A stretch of DNA of 28,381 nucleotides from Pseudomonadota bacterium (lineage in GTDB: Bacteria; Pseudomonadota; Gammaproteobacteria; Acidiferrobacterales; Acidiferrobacteraceae), in NCBI GenBank assembly GCA_021797365.1, contig JAJZZU010000003.1:1-28381 (forward strand), read 5' to 3'. This document shows positions 6,713 through 14,534 of this stretch, one piece after another. Position 1 is the stretch's first letter, and every line of letters starts with the position of its first letter. Under the pieces are notes generated by a model that was not told the DNA's origin, made no database searches, and was given only the letters and a program-made list of their open reading frames with translations. The position numbers and the translations under genes are program-made.

Positions 6713-7164
6713 TAGCCCGCCGGCAGCACGCGCACACGGCGCGCGTCGCCCACGATCTCGACCTTCTCCCCCACGTGGAACACCGTGCCCTTGACTGCGG
6801 GCTGCGGAATGGCGATGGCGTGCCCGTTCGGGAACATCACGGTGACCAGTACACCAGGCACGGTATGCTGGGAGCCCGCGAGGGTGCCGCCTAGCAAGCC
6901 GACCACCCCTCCGATCAGCGCGCCCTTGCCGCCGCCAAAAAGGGCACCGATCCCGGCGCCACCCGCCCCACCGGCCACGGCGCCGACTTTGGCACCACGC
7001 CCGGTTGCGCGGATGGTGATGTGATGCACGGCCGCTACCGTGCCGAAAAAAACTTTTTGGGTCTGCATCGATCCAGAGCCAGAGTACACATTCGGTGTCA
7101 ACGGCGGTGGCGCGCACGCTGACAGGCTGGCCGCGAGAACGACGGCGGGGATAAGTTTGCTCAT
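6712..7164 (-). CDS. Lipoprotein with glycine-zipper segment
   Basis: A 150-residue outer-membrane-type lipoprotein. The signal peptide ends in the lipobox LSAC (lipidated Cys17). A long Gly/Ala-rich stretch (about residues 58-98, GAVAGGAGGAGIGALFGGG and GGVVGLLGGTLAG) is a glycine-zipper membrane segment of the SlyB/Pcp/Rick-17kDa type, and the C-terminus is a small beta-rich domain (GEKVEIVGDARRVRVLPAG). It may stabilise the envelope or take part in surface exclusion; the latter is inference from its place among transfer genes. The ATG at 7164 has GGAGG upstream. An in-frame start at 7425 would cross the neighbouring gene and is rejected. Confidence 0.82.
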   Translation of the reverse strand: MSKLIPAVVLAASLSACAPPPLTPNVYSGSGSMQTQKVFFGTVAAVHHITIRATGRGAKVGAVAGGAGGAGIGALFGGGKGALIGGVVGLLGGTLAGSQHTVPGVLVTVMFPNGHAIAIPQPAVKGTVFHVGEKVEIVGDARRVRVLPAG

Positions 7165-7177
7165 GTTTACCTCCTTC

Positions 7178-7196
7178 GGCCCCCACAGCGGGGGCC
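7178..7196 (-). promoter_or_regulatory. Leader hairpin next to ribosome site
   Basis: A perfect 7-bp stem, GGCCCCC/GGGGGCC, with loop ACAGC on the plus strand, 3 bases upstream of the AGGAGGT of the lipoprotein gene. The core is identical to the hairpin at 7449-7465. It is probably an mRNA-stabilising or translation-control element. Confidence 0.6.
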
Positions 7197-7204
7197 TGTG
7201 CAGG

Positions 7205-7223
7205 TATCTGCAATGAGGGAAAT
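7205..7223 (-). promoter_or_regulatory. 19-bp motif copy 4 (lipoprotein gene)
   Basis: Gene strand ATTTCCCTCATTGCAGATA. The ends are conserved and the middle is divergent. It touches the TAA stop of the preceding gene at 7223 and lies 40 bases before the lipoprotein ATG. Confidence 0.65.
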
Positions 7224-7435
7224 TACGGGTGGCCGCCCTCCCTGATGGCCGAAAAAACGACGCGGTTATCTCTTGGCAAGCCGGGGAGGCGGTGCCACCA
7301 GGCCATCGCATCGGCTGACGGCCGGAGGGCGTACCCACGGCGGGCAATCGAGAAAACCTCCGTGCGGACAGAGGCCGGTAGTTTCTTGTAGTCATCGAGG
7401 GACCTTTGGACAAAAAACGCAACATTGGGCTTCAT
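7223..7435 (-). CDS. 70-residue hypothetical protein
   Basis: A small, mostly soluble, basic protein (MKPNVAFFVQRSLDDYKKLP at the start), with mixed helix and a Trp pair (AMAWWHRLPGLPRDNRVVFS). No recognised family or membrane span. The ATG at 7435 has GGAGGT six bases upstream and follows a leader with a 19-bp motif and GC hairpin, so it is probably well expressed. A longer frame to 7513 would run through that leader and is rejected. Confidence 0.7.
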   Translation of the reverse strand: MKPNVAFFVQRSLDDYKKLPASVRTEVFSIARRGYALRPSADAMAWWHRLPGLPRDNRVVFSAIREGGHP

Positions 7436-7448
7436 CTGTACCTCCAAT

Positions 7449-7465
7449 GCCCCCACAGCGGGGGC
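7449..7465 (-). promoter_or_regulatory. Leader hairpin next to ribosome site
   Basis: GCCCCC ACAGC GGGGGC, the same 17 bases as in the 7178-7196 hairpin, placed just before TTGGAGGT of the 70-residue protein gene. Confidence 0.6.
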
Positions 7466-7474
7466 CTCTGTAGG

Positions 7475-7493
7475 TATCGGCGGCGGGGGAAAT
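7475..7493 (-). promoter_or_regulatory. 19-bp motif copy 5
   Basis: Gene strand ATTTCCCCCGCCGCCGATA, 39 bases before the ATG at 7435 and just after the terminator of the barrel gene. Confidence 0.72.
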
Positions 7494-7511
7494 TGGCGGT
7501 CACGAGGCAAC

Positions 7512-7536
7512 AAAAACCCCGGTGGTGAGCCGGGGT
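7512..7536 (-). terminator. Rho-independent terminator of barrel gene
   Basis: On the minus strand a CCCCGG/CCGGGG stem with 7-base loop is followed by TTTTTG. It lies 26 bases past the stop of the 7562-8497 gene. A second hairpin (7542-7556) precedes it. Confidence 0.85.
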
Positions 7537-7561
7537 CAAACCGCCAGGATGGCGGGAGGGA

Positions 7562-8497
7562 TTAGAAGCGATCAGCCAGGGTGAGACCGATCAGGCGCGA
7601 GCGCGCGGACGTTTGCGTGATCGCGGTCGTTGTGGCCGCGCCTGCGGTGTTGTGCGTGAAGCCTGCATACAGCCCCACGGACACCCCCGGGCGCACCTGG
7701 TAGGACACGTCCACAAACTCGCCGGCCGCATACGAGTCCCAAGGACGCGACGGGTTGAAAGGCCCCTGAGCGGTCACGCCCTGCAAGCCCGAGACGTAGG
7801 CCAGGCGGGCGCCAAGGCGATGCCAGCGCGGAGTCGTGACCGCCACTACATAGCCGTCGGCCGCAGCCCCGCGCACATCAGGCACCAGCGCTCCGGCGAC
7901 CACAGACCCCAGACCCTTAACCGGCCCAACCCCACGGAAATAAAGATGGGCGAGGATGTCGCGCGGAGCGGACTCACCTGGCATAGACCACGGCGATTGA
8001 CGGTACGTAAGGCGCGCAGCCTCGTAGGCCAGAGATAGCTCGGGCGTAGCACGAAAACGGGCAATATCGGCCCCTCCAAGTGCGCGGCCCGTCGTGTACC
8101 CGATGGCGGCACCTACGTCCAGTTGCACGGGGCTAGCGGGGGCGAACATTCCGGTCACTCCGGTCACCCCCATCCAGGTACGGATATGCACAAAAACCGC
8201 ATTGCCCGGGCCTACCTGCGCCTCGGCGAGGCCTCCGGATAGGCCCATGACGCTCGCCGACGCGGTGCGGAATTGGATACCGCCCTGAAAGCCATTGGCG
8301 CCCAAGGACTTCTGGCTGATGAGCGCCCCGGGCCCTGGCCCAGGCGAGCCCATCAAAAATGACTGATTCGGCTGGTAGGTGCTGGTGGTCGTGGAGCCCT
8401 GGTCGGACAGGCCCCACATATGAACCCCGGCCACCGCGGCGCCGGGGAGGAAGGTCGCCAGGATGGCGGCCAGTGGTAGTGATAAAATCTTCTTCAT
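7562..8497 (-). CDS. Outer-membrane beta-barrel protein
   Basis: A 311-residue exported protein with a signal peptide (MKKILSLPLAAILATFLPGAAVAG). The rest is rich in alternating hydrophobic/polar beta strands and ends in LTLADRF, the terminal aromatic typical of BAM-inserted barrels. It shares several blocks with the C-terminal half of the protein at 18611-20251, for example PFNPSRPWDSY against PFNPNRPWNSY, and YRQSPW..PG..APR against YSQSPW..QG.AAPR. The two are therefore paralogues. The function is unknown; in a conjugative element a role in surface contact or exclusion is possible. It has its own 19-bp motif, leader hairpin, GGAGGT site and strong terminator, forming a single-gene unit. 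Confidence 0.8.
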   Translation of the reverse strand: MKKILSLPLAAILATFLPGAAVAGVHMWGLSDQGSTTTSTYQPNQSFLMGSPGPGPGALISQKSLGANGFQGGIQFRTASASVMGLSGGLAEAQVGPGNAVFVHIRTWMGVTGVTGMFAPASPVQLDVGAAIGYTTGRALGGADIARFRATPELSLAYEAARLTYRQSPWSMPGESAPRDILAHLYFRGVGPVKGLGSVVAGALVPDVRGAAADGYVVAVTTPRWHRLGARLAYVSGLQGVTAQGPFNPSRPWDSYAAGEFVDVSYQVRPGVSVGLYAGFTHNTAGAATTTAITQTSARSRLIGLTLADRF

Positions 8498-8510
8498 CTG
8501 TACCTCCTAT

Positions 8511-8529
8511 GGCCCCCGGGAAGAGGGCC
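8511..8529 (-). promoter_or_regulatory. Leader hairpin of barrel gene
   Basis: A stem GGCCC 8511-8515 with GGGCC 8525-8529 in the leader, a few bases before TAGGAGGT. It is weaker than its relatives at 7178, 7449 and 20267. Confidence 0.45.
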
Positions 8530-8537
8530 TTCAGAGA

Positions 8538-8556
8538 TATCCGCGCCGAGGGAAAT
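8538..8556 (-). promoter_or_regulatory. 19-bp motif copy 6 (barrel gene)
   Basis: Gene strand ATTTCCCTCGGCGCGGATA, a consensus copy. The traI stop (TAA at 8558-8556) overlaps its first base. The ATG of the barrel gene is 40 bases on. Confidence 0.78.
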
Positions 8557-11345
8557 TAGCGGGAAAACTCGCGGACTGGGCCCTGGTCACGGGCGCGGTC
8601 TGGGGTCGGACCATCGTGACTCTGGCCCTTCTCTTGTGCCTGGCTCTTTTCTGCCACGACGTCCATCGCATTTTCCTTTCCGCGCCACTGGCTCCAGGCC
8701 TTTATAAGAGCGGCCTTGTCATCCGTGATAATGCAGGCTCCGTCGCGTGCGCGGCTTAAGGCCACGTAGGCTTGCGCCGCGGTGGCGGTCATTGAGTCTG
8801 AGGGCATCGCGGCGATCGCATGATTGCAGGTAGCGGATTGCAAGCTGTTCGTCGTGCCCGAATACGCGTGCTCGACGTGCGTGGCTTTCAGTGGGTCGAT
8901 GGCGACCGTGCCACCTTTGTTAAGCTCGACCTCAATCATTCCATCCCCGCGAATATTTTTGACCGTGCCATGGTCGCCGTTTTTAAGACTATGCTCCTTA
9001 TCGTTTGCGCGAAAAACCACGCGGTCGCCCTTGCTCACTTCCAGCTCATCCCGTTTGGAGATCGTGACCCTGCCGGCCTGTCGTGGCTTCCAGTCCACCT
9101 CCTGTCCAGTTTCTTTATCCACGAGCTTGATGCTGTGGTGCTCCTTATCAAGCTCCTTGATCTCATACTGATGATCGCGGGAGACGGGTTCCGACACCCC
9201 ACGGACATAATCCCGCTGAAACTGAACGACCTGGCCGGTCTGGTAGTTGTGAATATGGCGAACCTGCTCTTTTGTGAAGGCCGCCTTCTCCATGTGTTTT
9301 AAAACTGTGTCCTCTTTGCCGATGATGCCCCGTTCCTTGAGGCCTTCGCGAACATATCCGTTAATCTCCCGGCGCATGGCATTAGTCCCGGTTTCGATCA
9401 AATATTCCTTGCGTTCCTCTGGGGTCAGGGCCACATACCGCCGCGCCGCCTCCGAAGCGATTTGGTCCACCGGGACTTCGACCATGAATTTTGCTGCTAA
9501 CTGCGCGCCTCGGGCCGCGTCGCCGACCATAAAGGCGTGGACGCATTCTTTCAGTTCCGCATTACGCTGACGCACGATCTCGTTTAGTTCGACCTTACCG
9601 CCAACCTCCTGCATGAGACGGAAACCGGAACCCGCCTCCACGGCGCTGTGCTGATACAGATCCCCGATCACCGCGGCACGATTGCCCGTGCGTTCAATGA
9701 CGCGCACGAGCTCGGCCACGTCCTTCATAGAGGCCATCGAGGCCTCGTCGATGATAAAGAGCGTGTCTTTCGGTGCGGCGCCGCTGCGAAACTCGCGCAC
9801 CGCCAGCGCAATCGTTTTGACTTCTTCGATCCCGGCTTCGGCCATTCCGTTCTTTGCTTGATGGGTCTGGGCCAGGCCTACGACATTCAGGCCTGCGGCT
9901 TTCGCTTCGGTGCAAACAACATCCATGCTGGTGGTTTTGCCGACGCCCGCACCGCCTTGGACCTGCGTGAAGCGATCGGGGCTCGTGAGGATGTGCTTTG
10001 CGACGGCCACCTGCTGCGAGTTAAGTTCTTGACCTTTGCCGGTCGTGAGCTTGTCGGCCACAGACTCCTTTATGGGGGCCACGGCATCTTTGCCACGCTC
10101 AATCCTTTTGACTAGTGCCTCTTCCCGACTGATGGCCTGCTGGGTGGTGTAGCGCTGACCTTCTTGCCAGGGCTTGGGGTTTGGGTGGGGCACAGCCATC
10201 AGCAGGCGGCCCTCCGCGATCTCTTTTTGTAAAGCCTTTTCCAGGTCGTTCGCGGAGACCTTGCCTAACCCTCCGAACCCGGCGGCGGCGCCTAGCAAAG
10301 CGCTTTCTGTGAAGGCATTTTCCCGCTCGGACAGGTGGCGGATGGCGCTTTGGATGGCGGCCGTTGCCGCCCGCGCGGGGGCTTGCTGGCTCTCTTCATG
10401 TTTTCCGGATTCATACGCGGCGACGCGCTCTAAGGCATCCCGCTTCACTTGATCTAGCCCATACTCGCCAAACCGATCCTTCCACTTTCCTAACAGTTCC
10501 TCCGCCGTGTCCTTGCTTTTGGATTCCCGGAGCTTCAGGTTCAATGCATCTTTTTCTGCGGTCGTCGCATCTGCTCGCGTCTTGTTTTGCTTCCTCAGTT
10601 CCTCGACCATTTGGTTTGAGCGGCCAGATCCTTCACGGATAGCCTCCAGGGAGACGCCACGAATTTCAAAAAAGGCATCGCGGCCCACGTCGATTTGATA
10701 CCCAAGCCGCTGGACCTCAAGGGCCAGCTCCATCCTGTAGATGGCGCCGGCGGCCAGCACCCAATCACGGTCCATCCCAAGGTTGGCGGCGCACCATTCA
10801 AAATCGCCACGCCGGATGGCGTTTATGGCTACCGCATGCGTGTGTAGATGGGGATCGGTTACGCCATGGACCGGCCGGGACGTGGAGTGACGGAAAGCAG
10901 CCACCGTGATATTGCCCACGAGCTCGCGGGTCTTGCCGCCTTGACCCAACCGAGCGAACGAGTGGTTCTTTTCAATCCAGGCCAGCGCCTTCTCTACGGC
11001 ACGATCATGAGCCCGGATCAGGCGTGTGTCGCCGGCCACTAATGCCAGTTCGCTAACGGACTTTGGGGCATGAAAGCTCAAATCGTTTCCGGGCCTGTGG
11101 GTGCCATCAGGTTTCCGGGCGATCTCGATCCCGCCGGGCAAGTGTCCCTCCAGCATCCGCTCAAACTGGTGCTGACCCACGGCCCCGCGCAGCCCAAGCA
11201 GTTCGGCCCCATGCCCCATCCATTTGCCACCCCCGAACGCAGAATCGTGGGTGTAGTAGGCGCTGATATCCTTTTCTAATTTCGCTTCCCTGCCGAAATA
11301 GTTTTTTGCCCCGCTCGATGACTTGACGGCTTTAACGCGCATCAT
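8556..11345 (-). CDS. traI: MobF/TrwC-type relaxase-helicase
   Basis: A 929-residue protein, close in length to R388 TrwC (about 966). The N-terminal TrwC relaxase domain (about residues 1-300) has the paired tyrosines Y30-Y31 and the metal-binding histidine motif DPHLHTH near 165. A RecD/TraI-type helicase follows, with Walker A GGAGVGKTT near 467 and FIIDEASM (Walker B). The end is charged and disordered. It nicks oriT, stays bound to the 5' end and unwinds the strand for export through the coupling protein. The ATG at 11345 has only a distant AGGA and overlaps the end of a 59-codon gene, suggesting translational coupling. A 60-bp piece of its own sequence (10980-11039) is repeated just upstream at 11374-11433. 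Confidence 0.93.
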   Translation of the reverse strand: MMRVKAVKSSSGAKNYFGREAKLEKDISAYYTHDSAFGGGKWMGHGAELLGLRGAVGQHQFERMLEGHLPGGIEIARKPDGTHRPGNDLSFHAPKSVSELALVAGDTRLIRAHDRAVEKALAWIEKNHSFARLGQGGKTRELVGNITVAAFRHSTSRPVHGVTDPHLHTHAVAINAIRRGDFEWCAANLGMDRDWVLAAGAIYRMELALEVQRLGYQIDVGRDAFFEIRGVSLEAIREGSGRSNQMVEELRKQNKTRADATTAEKDALNLKLRESKSKDTAEELLGKWKDRFGEYGLDQVKRDALERVAAYESGKHEESQQAPARAATAAIQSAIRHLSERENAFTESALLGAAAGFGGLGKVSANDLEKALQKEIAEGRLLMAVPHPNPKPWQEGQRYTTQQAISREEALVKRIERGKDAVAPIKESVADKLTTGKGQELNSQQVAVAKHILTSPDRFTQVQGGAGVGKTTSMDVVCTEAKAAGLNVVGLAQTHQAKNGMAEAGIEEVKTIALAVREFRSGAAPKDTLFIIDEASMASMKDVAELVRVIERTGNRAAVIGDLYQHSAVEAGSGFRLMQEVGGKVELNEIVRQRNAELKECVHAFMVGDAARGAQLAAKFMVEVPVDQIASEAARRYVALTPEERKEYLIETGTNAMRREINGYVREGLKERGIIGKEDTVLKHMEKAAFTKEQVRHIHNYQTGQVVQFQRDYVRGVSEPVSRDHQYEIKELDKEHHSIKLVDKETGQEVDWKPRQAGRVTISKRDELEVSKGDRVVFRANDKEHSLKNGDHGTVKNIRGDGMIEVELNKGGTVAIDPLKATHVEHAYSGTTNSLQSATCNHAIAAMPSDSMTATAAQAYVALSRARDGACIITDDKAALIKAWSQWRGKENAMDVVAEKSQAQEKGQSHDGPTPDRARDQGPVREFSR
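10980..11039 (-). repeat. 60-bp segment of traI also found upstream
   Basis: This segment encodes the relaxase stretch around VAGDTRLIRAHDRAVEKALA. It matches 11374-11433 at roughly nine bases in ten by eye, in direct orientation 394 bp away and in the same reading frame relative to the encoded peptide. Confidence 0.85.
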
Positions 11346-11511
11346 GACGGCGGGTGTCCTGGTTGTTTATGAAGGCCAGCGCCTTCTCTACGGCGCGATC
11401 ATGGGCGAGGATCATGCGTGTGTCGCCGGCTACCCGGGCCGACACGGACGCGGGTTCAACGGCCTTGTCATGAACTGAAAACAGGTAATGACTATGAGTG
11501 TTGGTCTTCAT
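11332..11511 (-). CDS. 59-residue traI-fragment mini-protein
   Basis: A short frame from ATG 11511 to TAA 11334-11332, overlapping the traI start by 14 bases. The middle (VAGDTRMILAHDRAVEKALA) is a near copy of the relaxase domain, while the first 25 residues (starting MKTNTHSHYLFSVHDKAVEP) and the last ten do not match traI. The gene has its own GC hairpin and AAAGGGG before the ATG. It could be the remnant of a traI duplication, or a leader peptide whose translation is coupled to traI. The clean overlap with traI favours it being translated. Confidence 0.5.
   Translation of the reverse strand: MKTNTHSHYLFSVHDKAVEPASVSARVAGDTRMILAHDRAVEKALAFINNQDTRRHDAR
11374..11433 (-). repeat. Second copy of the 60-bp traI segment
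   Basis: Direct repeat of 10980-11039 with about six differences, lying inside the 59-codon mini-gene. Most differences change little in the encoded peptide (L to M, R to L). Confidence 0.85.
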
Positions 11512-11525
11512 GGTGGAACCCCTTT

Positions 11526-11539
11526 GCCCCCGGAGGGGC
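11526..11539 (-). promoter_or_regulatory. Leader hairpin of the mini-gene
   Basis: GCCCC CGGA GGGGC stem-loop, just upstream of the AAAGGGG ribosome site and ATG at 11511. Same position and style as other leader hairpins in the window. Confidence 0.4.
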
Positions 11540-11569
11540 GTTTGTGCGATTCGTTAACTCGTTACCCGG

Positions 11570-11818
11570 TTACGGATTGGTGTGGTCCTCGACCTCAGAA
11601 CCCCGCGCGACCTGGCCAAACCGGCCGGCCTTCTTTTTGCGCAGGCGCAGGATGATCACTGCGCCGATCACGATTACGAAGGCCGTCCCGGTCGCGGTGC
11701 TGCTTCCACCCATCAGGAGAGCGAGCGTCGCGCTGGCAACGACGCCCGCCATGATCGTCACGGCCCAGCGTTTTGCTGACCCCATCACGCTTGAAAACAC
11801 TGTCACGGCTTCTTTCAT
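11570..11818 (-). CDS. 82-residue membrane protein resembling the traD N-terminus
   Basis: Two hydrophobic spans (about residues 17-36 and 44-58) are followed by RKKKAGRFGQVARGSEV. The coupling protein at 11895-13388 has the same plan: hydrophobic N-terminus then GKKAADFGTVARGTQV. So this protein looks like a free copy of the membrane anchor of the coupling protein without its ATPase. It might compete with or assemble beside TraD, or be a duplication remnant; intact spans, GGAGGT before the ATG and a consensus 19-bp motif upstream argue for an expressed gene. It heads the unit that leads into the 59-codon gene and traI. Confidence 0.7.
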   Translation of the reverse strand: MKEAVTVFSSVMGSAKRWAVTIMAGVVASATLALLMGGSSTATGTAFVIVIGAVIILRLRKKKAGRFGQVARGSEVEDHTNP

Positions 11819-11829
11819 ATGACCTCCTT

Positions 11830-11847
11830 GCCCCCCCGCGAGGGGGC
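11830..11847 (-). promoter_or_regulatory. Leader hairpin of 82-residue protein gene
   Basis: GCCCCC...GGGGGC stem directly before AAGGAGGT of the 11818 start. Confidence 0.5.
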
Positions 11848-11867
11848 GTTGTTGGCTTACTCGTACA

Positions 11868-11886
11868 TATCCGCGCCGAGGGAAAT
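11868..11886 (-). promoter_or_regulatory. 19-bp motif copy 7 (traI unit)
   Basis: Gene strand ATTTCCCTCGGCGCGGATA, identical to copy 6 and copy 9. It lies eight bases after the traD stop and 49 bases before the ATG at 11818. Confidence 0.78.
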
Positions 11887-11894
11887 ACCAGCCC

Positions 11895-13388
11895 CTACAG
11901 TCCTGGCAAGTCCGGGTCGTGGGTCAGGGACGCCAAAAAACTCTTATCCAGCACCCCCGATGGGCCGGACGGTGGCGCGGTGGGCACGGCCGGCGGCTTC
12001 GATAATGGGCGGTCCTGATAGGGCTCGGCGATCTGTTTACGGTCGATGGGCTTGAGCCTGATCTTCTTAATCACGGGATCATTCGGCACCCGCAAATACC
12101 CAACCAGGTTTGGCAGGCTCAAAATCTCGCTGGGCAAAACGGCCGCCTCGATGCTGTGCTGTTCGGACTCGGACTTGCTACCGTCCTTCCCTTCCGACGA
12201 GACCTTGCGGATCGTGTGGCGGTCGCCCAAAGATTTCGAGAGATAGTCGGCCGTCTCGCTGTCGCCCACGCGCAGCGTGAGGCGGGTAGAGGGGTGGGAC
12301 AAAAGCGCCGCCGCCGCTTCGCGTCCGTAGACGTCCCTGATCTGCGCGATGCTCTGTACGCCCAGGATGGCGGCCGCGCCATACTTACGCGCGCCGGCTA
12401 ACAAAAGTTCGAGCGACGGCAGTTTTTGGAGGGTTGGGAGCTCGTCCAGAACGAACCATAGACGACGATCACGCGATGCCGGAAGGCTCATGCACGACTG
12501 AACGGCGATCCCAAGCCACATTGATATCAGGGGACGTATGGACTCGTGCACGTCGGCGCGGCTGGATACGAAAAGCCAGCTGTCTTTGTGCTCGTCGCGA
12601 ATCCACTCCCGGATCGAAAACGGTTTTGTGGTCAGTGGTGGTAGGTAGGTCAGTGGACGGCAATACACGCAGGCGACAGACCGCGCGCTGGCAAACTGGT
12701 TCGGCGGGCCTATGTAGCCGCCATAACCGGAGGCCACAATTGAATCATAGAGCTCCCCCAGTTCCATCTTAAAGAGCGTGTCACTGAACGCCGCCATGTC
12801 TTTGGTTTGCTCTAAGACAGATTGCAGAATGGCCCGGCCGGCCTCGCCCCAGAACTTATCGGGGTTTGACTCGGGGATGAAAGCTGTGGCGAGGTTCAGC
12901 AGTGAGTAAGGGTCCGTGCCCTCCGCCCATGGCGACCAAAGAGCCGACCGCTCGTCGATGGGAGATAAGATCACGTCCCGGTCGGGGCGGTAAAAATGCG
13001 ACACAAACTCGCCGGTAGGGTCAAACACCACGGCACGCTGCCCCCGCGCACGGACGACATCGAGCCCCCCTTCTATAACAACCGTCTTGCCGGTCCCTGG
13101 CGCGCCGACGCCGATGATGTGCTGCACTTCCACCGCGGGATCGATCGGTATGCCGCCGATCTGGATTTGGTCGGACGACGACCGCCCGCGCCGCTTTTTA
13201 GTGGAGACCTGAGTTCCGCGCGCGACCGTGCCAAAGTCCGCGGCCTTTTTTCCGGAGCCAGATAGCATGACAAGGCCGGCCATGGCGGCCGTGACGGCCG
13301 TCACCAGAGGTGACCCGCTTACCGCCCAGCCCGCGCCCGCGGCGGCCGGCACGGCCACCATAACCTTCGTCACCTTATTCATCTTCAT
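11895..13388 (-). CDS. traD: TrwB/TraD-type conjugative coupling protein
   Basis: A 497-residue type IV coupling ATPase. Two N-terminal hydrophobic spans (about residues 8-45) anchor it in the inner membrane, followed by the FGTVARG linker. Walker A GAPGTGKT is near residue 98, the VVFDPTGEFVSHFY segment follows, and Walker B is in RLWFVLDELPTLQKLPSLE, then QSIAQIRDVYG. The size is close to TrwB. It would take the relaxase-DNA complex to a secretion channel, whose genes are not in the window. The ATG at 13388 has AGGAG eight bases upstream and overlaps the previous gene by 14 bases, so it is co-transcribed with the RHH protein. The tail is proline-rich. Confidence 0.93.
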   Translation of the reverse strand: MKMNKVTKVMVAVPAAAGAGWAVSGSPLVTAVTAAMAGLVMLSGSGKKAADFGTVARGTQVSTKKRRGRSSSDQIQIGGIPIDPAVEVQHIIGVGAPGTGKTVVIEGGLDVVRARGQRAVVFDPTGEFVSHFYRPDRDVILSPIDERSALWSPWAEGTDPYSLLNLATAFIPESNPDKFWGEAGRAILQSVLEQTKDMAAFSDTLFKMELGELYDSIVASGYGGYIGPPNQFASARSVACVYCRPLTYLPPLTTKPFSIREWIRDEHKDSWLFVSSRADVHESIRPLISMWLGIAVQSCMSLPASRDRRLWFVLDELPTLQKLPSLELLLAGARKYGAAAILGVQSIAQIRDVYGREAAAALLSHPSTRLTLRVGDSETADYLSKSLGDRHTIRKVSSEGKDGSKSESEQHSIEAAVLPSEILSLPNLVGYLRVPNDPVIKKIRLKPIDRKQIAEPYQDRPLSKPPAVPTAPPSGPSGVLDKSFLASLTHDPDLPGL

Positions 13389-13752
13389 CTGTGTGCTCCT
13401 TATGTGATTTCGGGCGCATATCGAGACCCAGAAACGCGGCCTTTACGCCCCACGCGCGCCAGGCGGCAATCGTGGCCACGCGGTGATCTTTGAGTTTCGC
13501 CGCTTGCTCGCCGGTCAACCCCGCGCGCGCGACGATCTGCGACTCATAAGCGCTTGCGGCGGCCGCAAGCGCCAGGGTTTCGATGCGCATCAACTGCGCG
13601 GCTATCTGCGCGTCGACGGCATTGTTTTGTGTAGGGCGGCGCGTAAGGGCCGCGCGGATATAATCCGATATCGACATGCCCGCCTCGCGGGCCTCGGACC
13701 TTATCCGGTCAAAGTCTGGTTCGTCCATGCGGAAACTTATTTTCGTCTTCAT
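13375..13752 (-). CDS. Ribbon-helix-helix relaxosome protein (TrwA/MobC-like)
   Basis: A 125-residue protein with an N-terminal RHH DNA-binding fold (KTKISFRMDEPDFDRIRSEA then GMSISDYIRAAL). The helical C-terminal part would give higher-order assembly. The size and position directly before the coupling protein and relaxase match TrwA of R388, which binds oriT, stimulates nicking and represses the trw operon. Self-regulation is therefore likely, but its site is not proven. AGGAGG precedes the ATG at 13752, and the 19-bp motif ends 16 bases upstream, the shortest leader together with copy 1. Confidence 0.82.
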   Translation of the reverse strand: MKTKISFRMDEPDFDRIRSEAREAGMSISDYIRAALTRRPTQNNAVDAQIAAQLMRIETLALAAAASAYESQIVARAGLTGEQAAKLKDHRVATIAAWRAWGVKAAFLGLDMRPKSHKEHTDEDE

Positions 13753-13768
13753 GCCCGCCTCCTGTAGC

Positions 13769-13787
13769 TATCGGCCGCGGGGGAAAT
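13769..13787 (-). promoter_or_regulatory. 19-bp motif copy 8 (RHH-traD unit)
   Basis: Gene strand ATTTCCCCCGCGGCCGATA, 16 bases before the ATG at 13752. The short leader holds only the ribosome site, which implies that transcription must start at or very close to the GATA end if this is a promoter. Confidence 0.74.
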
Positions 13788-13803
13788 CCGGGCCCGGGGG
13801 CCA

Positions 13804-14478
13804 TCAAGGCCGTTGCGCCTTATGGACCAGACAGACCTGATGGCCGGCGAGCGGGCCGCAGAGCGGTTTGCCTTTCTGATCGACCAGTAGGCGCCACGTG
13901 GGTGGGGTGAGGTAATGCTGTGTGTTCAGAAAATATTCCATACCACCGGCCCCGGCCACCGCGCCGCCGATCAAGAGGCCCACCACCAGGACAGCCAGGG
14001 CGGTGATATTGACGGACAATTTTTGCAGGAACCCGGAAAACGCATGCTCACGCGCGGCGGAGGCCAGGGCCGACTTCCATTCCTGAACGATTCGCCCTTG
14101 CTCCACCTGGGCCACCTTGGGAAGGTCTGCGGCCGCTTTGCGAAGGGCGTCCGCACCGGCTTGAGCGGCCGTCGCCACACTGGAATGCACGGTCCCCGCT
14201 ATGGATGTTTCGATGACGGCTTTTACGTCGGCGGAGGCCTTGGACGCGCTTTGGTAGATGAGGTCCGGGATTTTGCCGGTTTCGCTTGTCAGCGCCTGCA
14301 CGTGTTGCCCTGCGACATGCGCCGCGGTAGCGGCATCGACCACCGAGGCAACCAAAGCCCAGATCACATCATCGGCACGATGCACTCCAAGGTCAGAGGC
14401 CCGGCGTAGCAGCGCCTCGCGCTGGTCCTGTGGCAGGGATGCCAAAGCTGCGTCGCGGACGTTTGTTGGGGTTTCCAT
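13804..14478 (-). CDS. TraM/StbC-like membrane-anchored helical protein
   Basis: A 224-residue protein. Residues about 1-155 are almost wholly alpha-helical and Ala-rich, with probable coiled-coil; a single membrane span (ALAVLVVGLLIGGAVAGAGG) lies near 160-180, followed by a short C-terminal domain with a Cys pair (PLCGPLAGHQVCLV). The layout (long helical part then one span) and the place after a ParA-like ATPase resemble IncP TraM and, more loosely, StbC. I assign it by context rather than by motif. No 19-bp motif precedes it; a terminator-like hairpin separates it from the ATPase gene, so it may be expressed by read-through. Confidence 0.6.
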   Translation of the reverse strand: METPTNVRDAALASLPQDQREALLRRASDLGVHRADDVIWALVASVVDAATAAHVAGQHVQALTSETGKIPDLIYQSASKASADVKAVIETSIAGTVHSSVATAAQAGADALRKAAADLPKVAQVEQGRIVQEWKSALASAAREHAFSGFLQKLSVNITALAVLVVGLLIGGAVAGAGGMEYFLNTQHYLTPPTWRLLVDQKGKPLCGPLAGHQVCLVHKAQRP

Positions 14479-14497
14479 GACATATCCTCTTTTGCGT

Positions 14498-14528
14498 AAA
14501 GAAGGGCCGGGGAATAGAAGCCCCGGCC
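14498..14528 (-). terminator. Attenuator or terminator between TraL-like and TraM-like genes
   Basis: A perfect 8-bp stem GGCCGGGG/CCCCGGCC with 8-base loop, followed on the minus strand by CTTCTTT. It lies within the operon, so it could set a lower level for the downstream gene. Confidence 0.65.
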
Positions 14529-14534
14529 TCGGGT

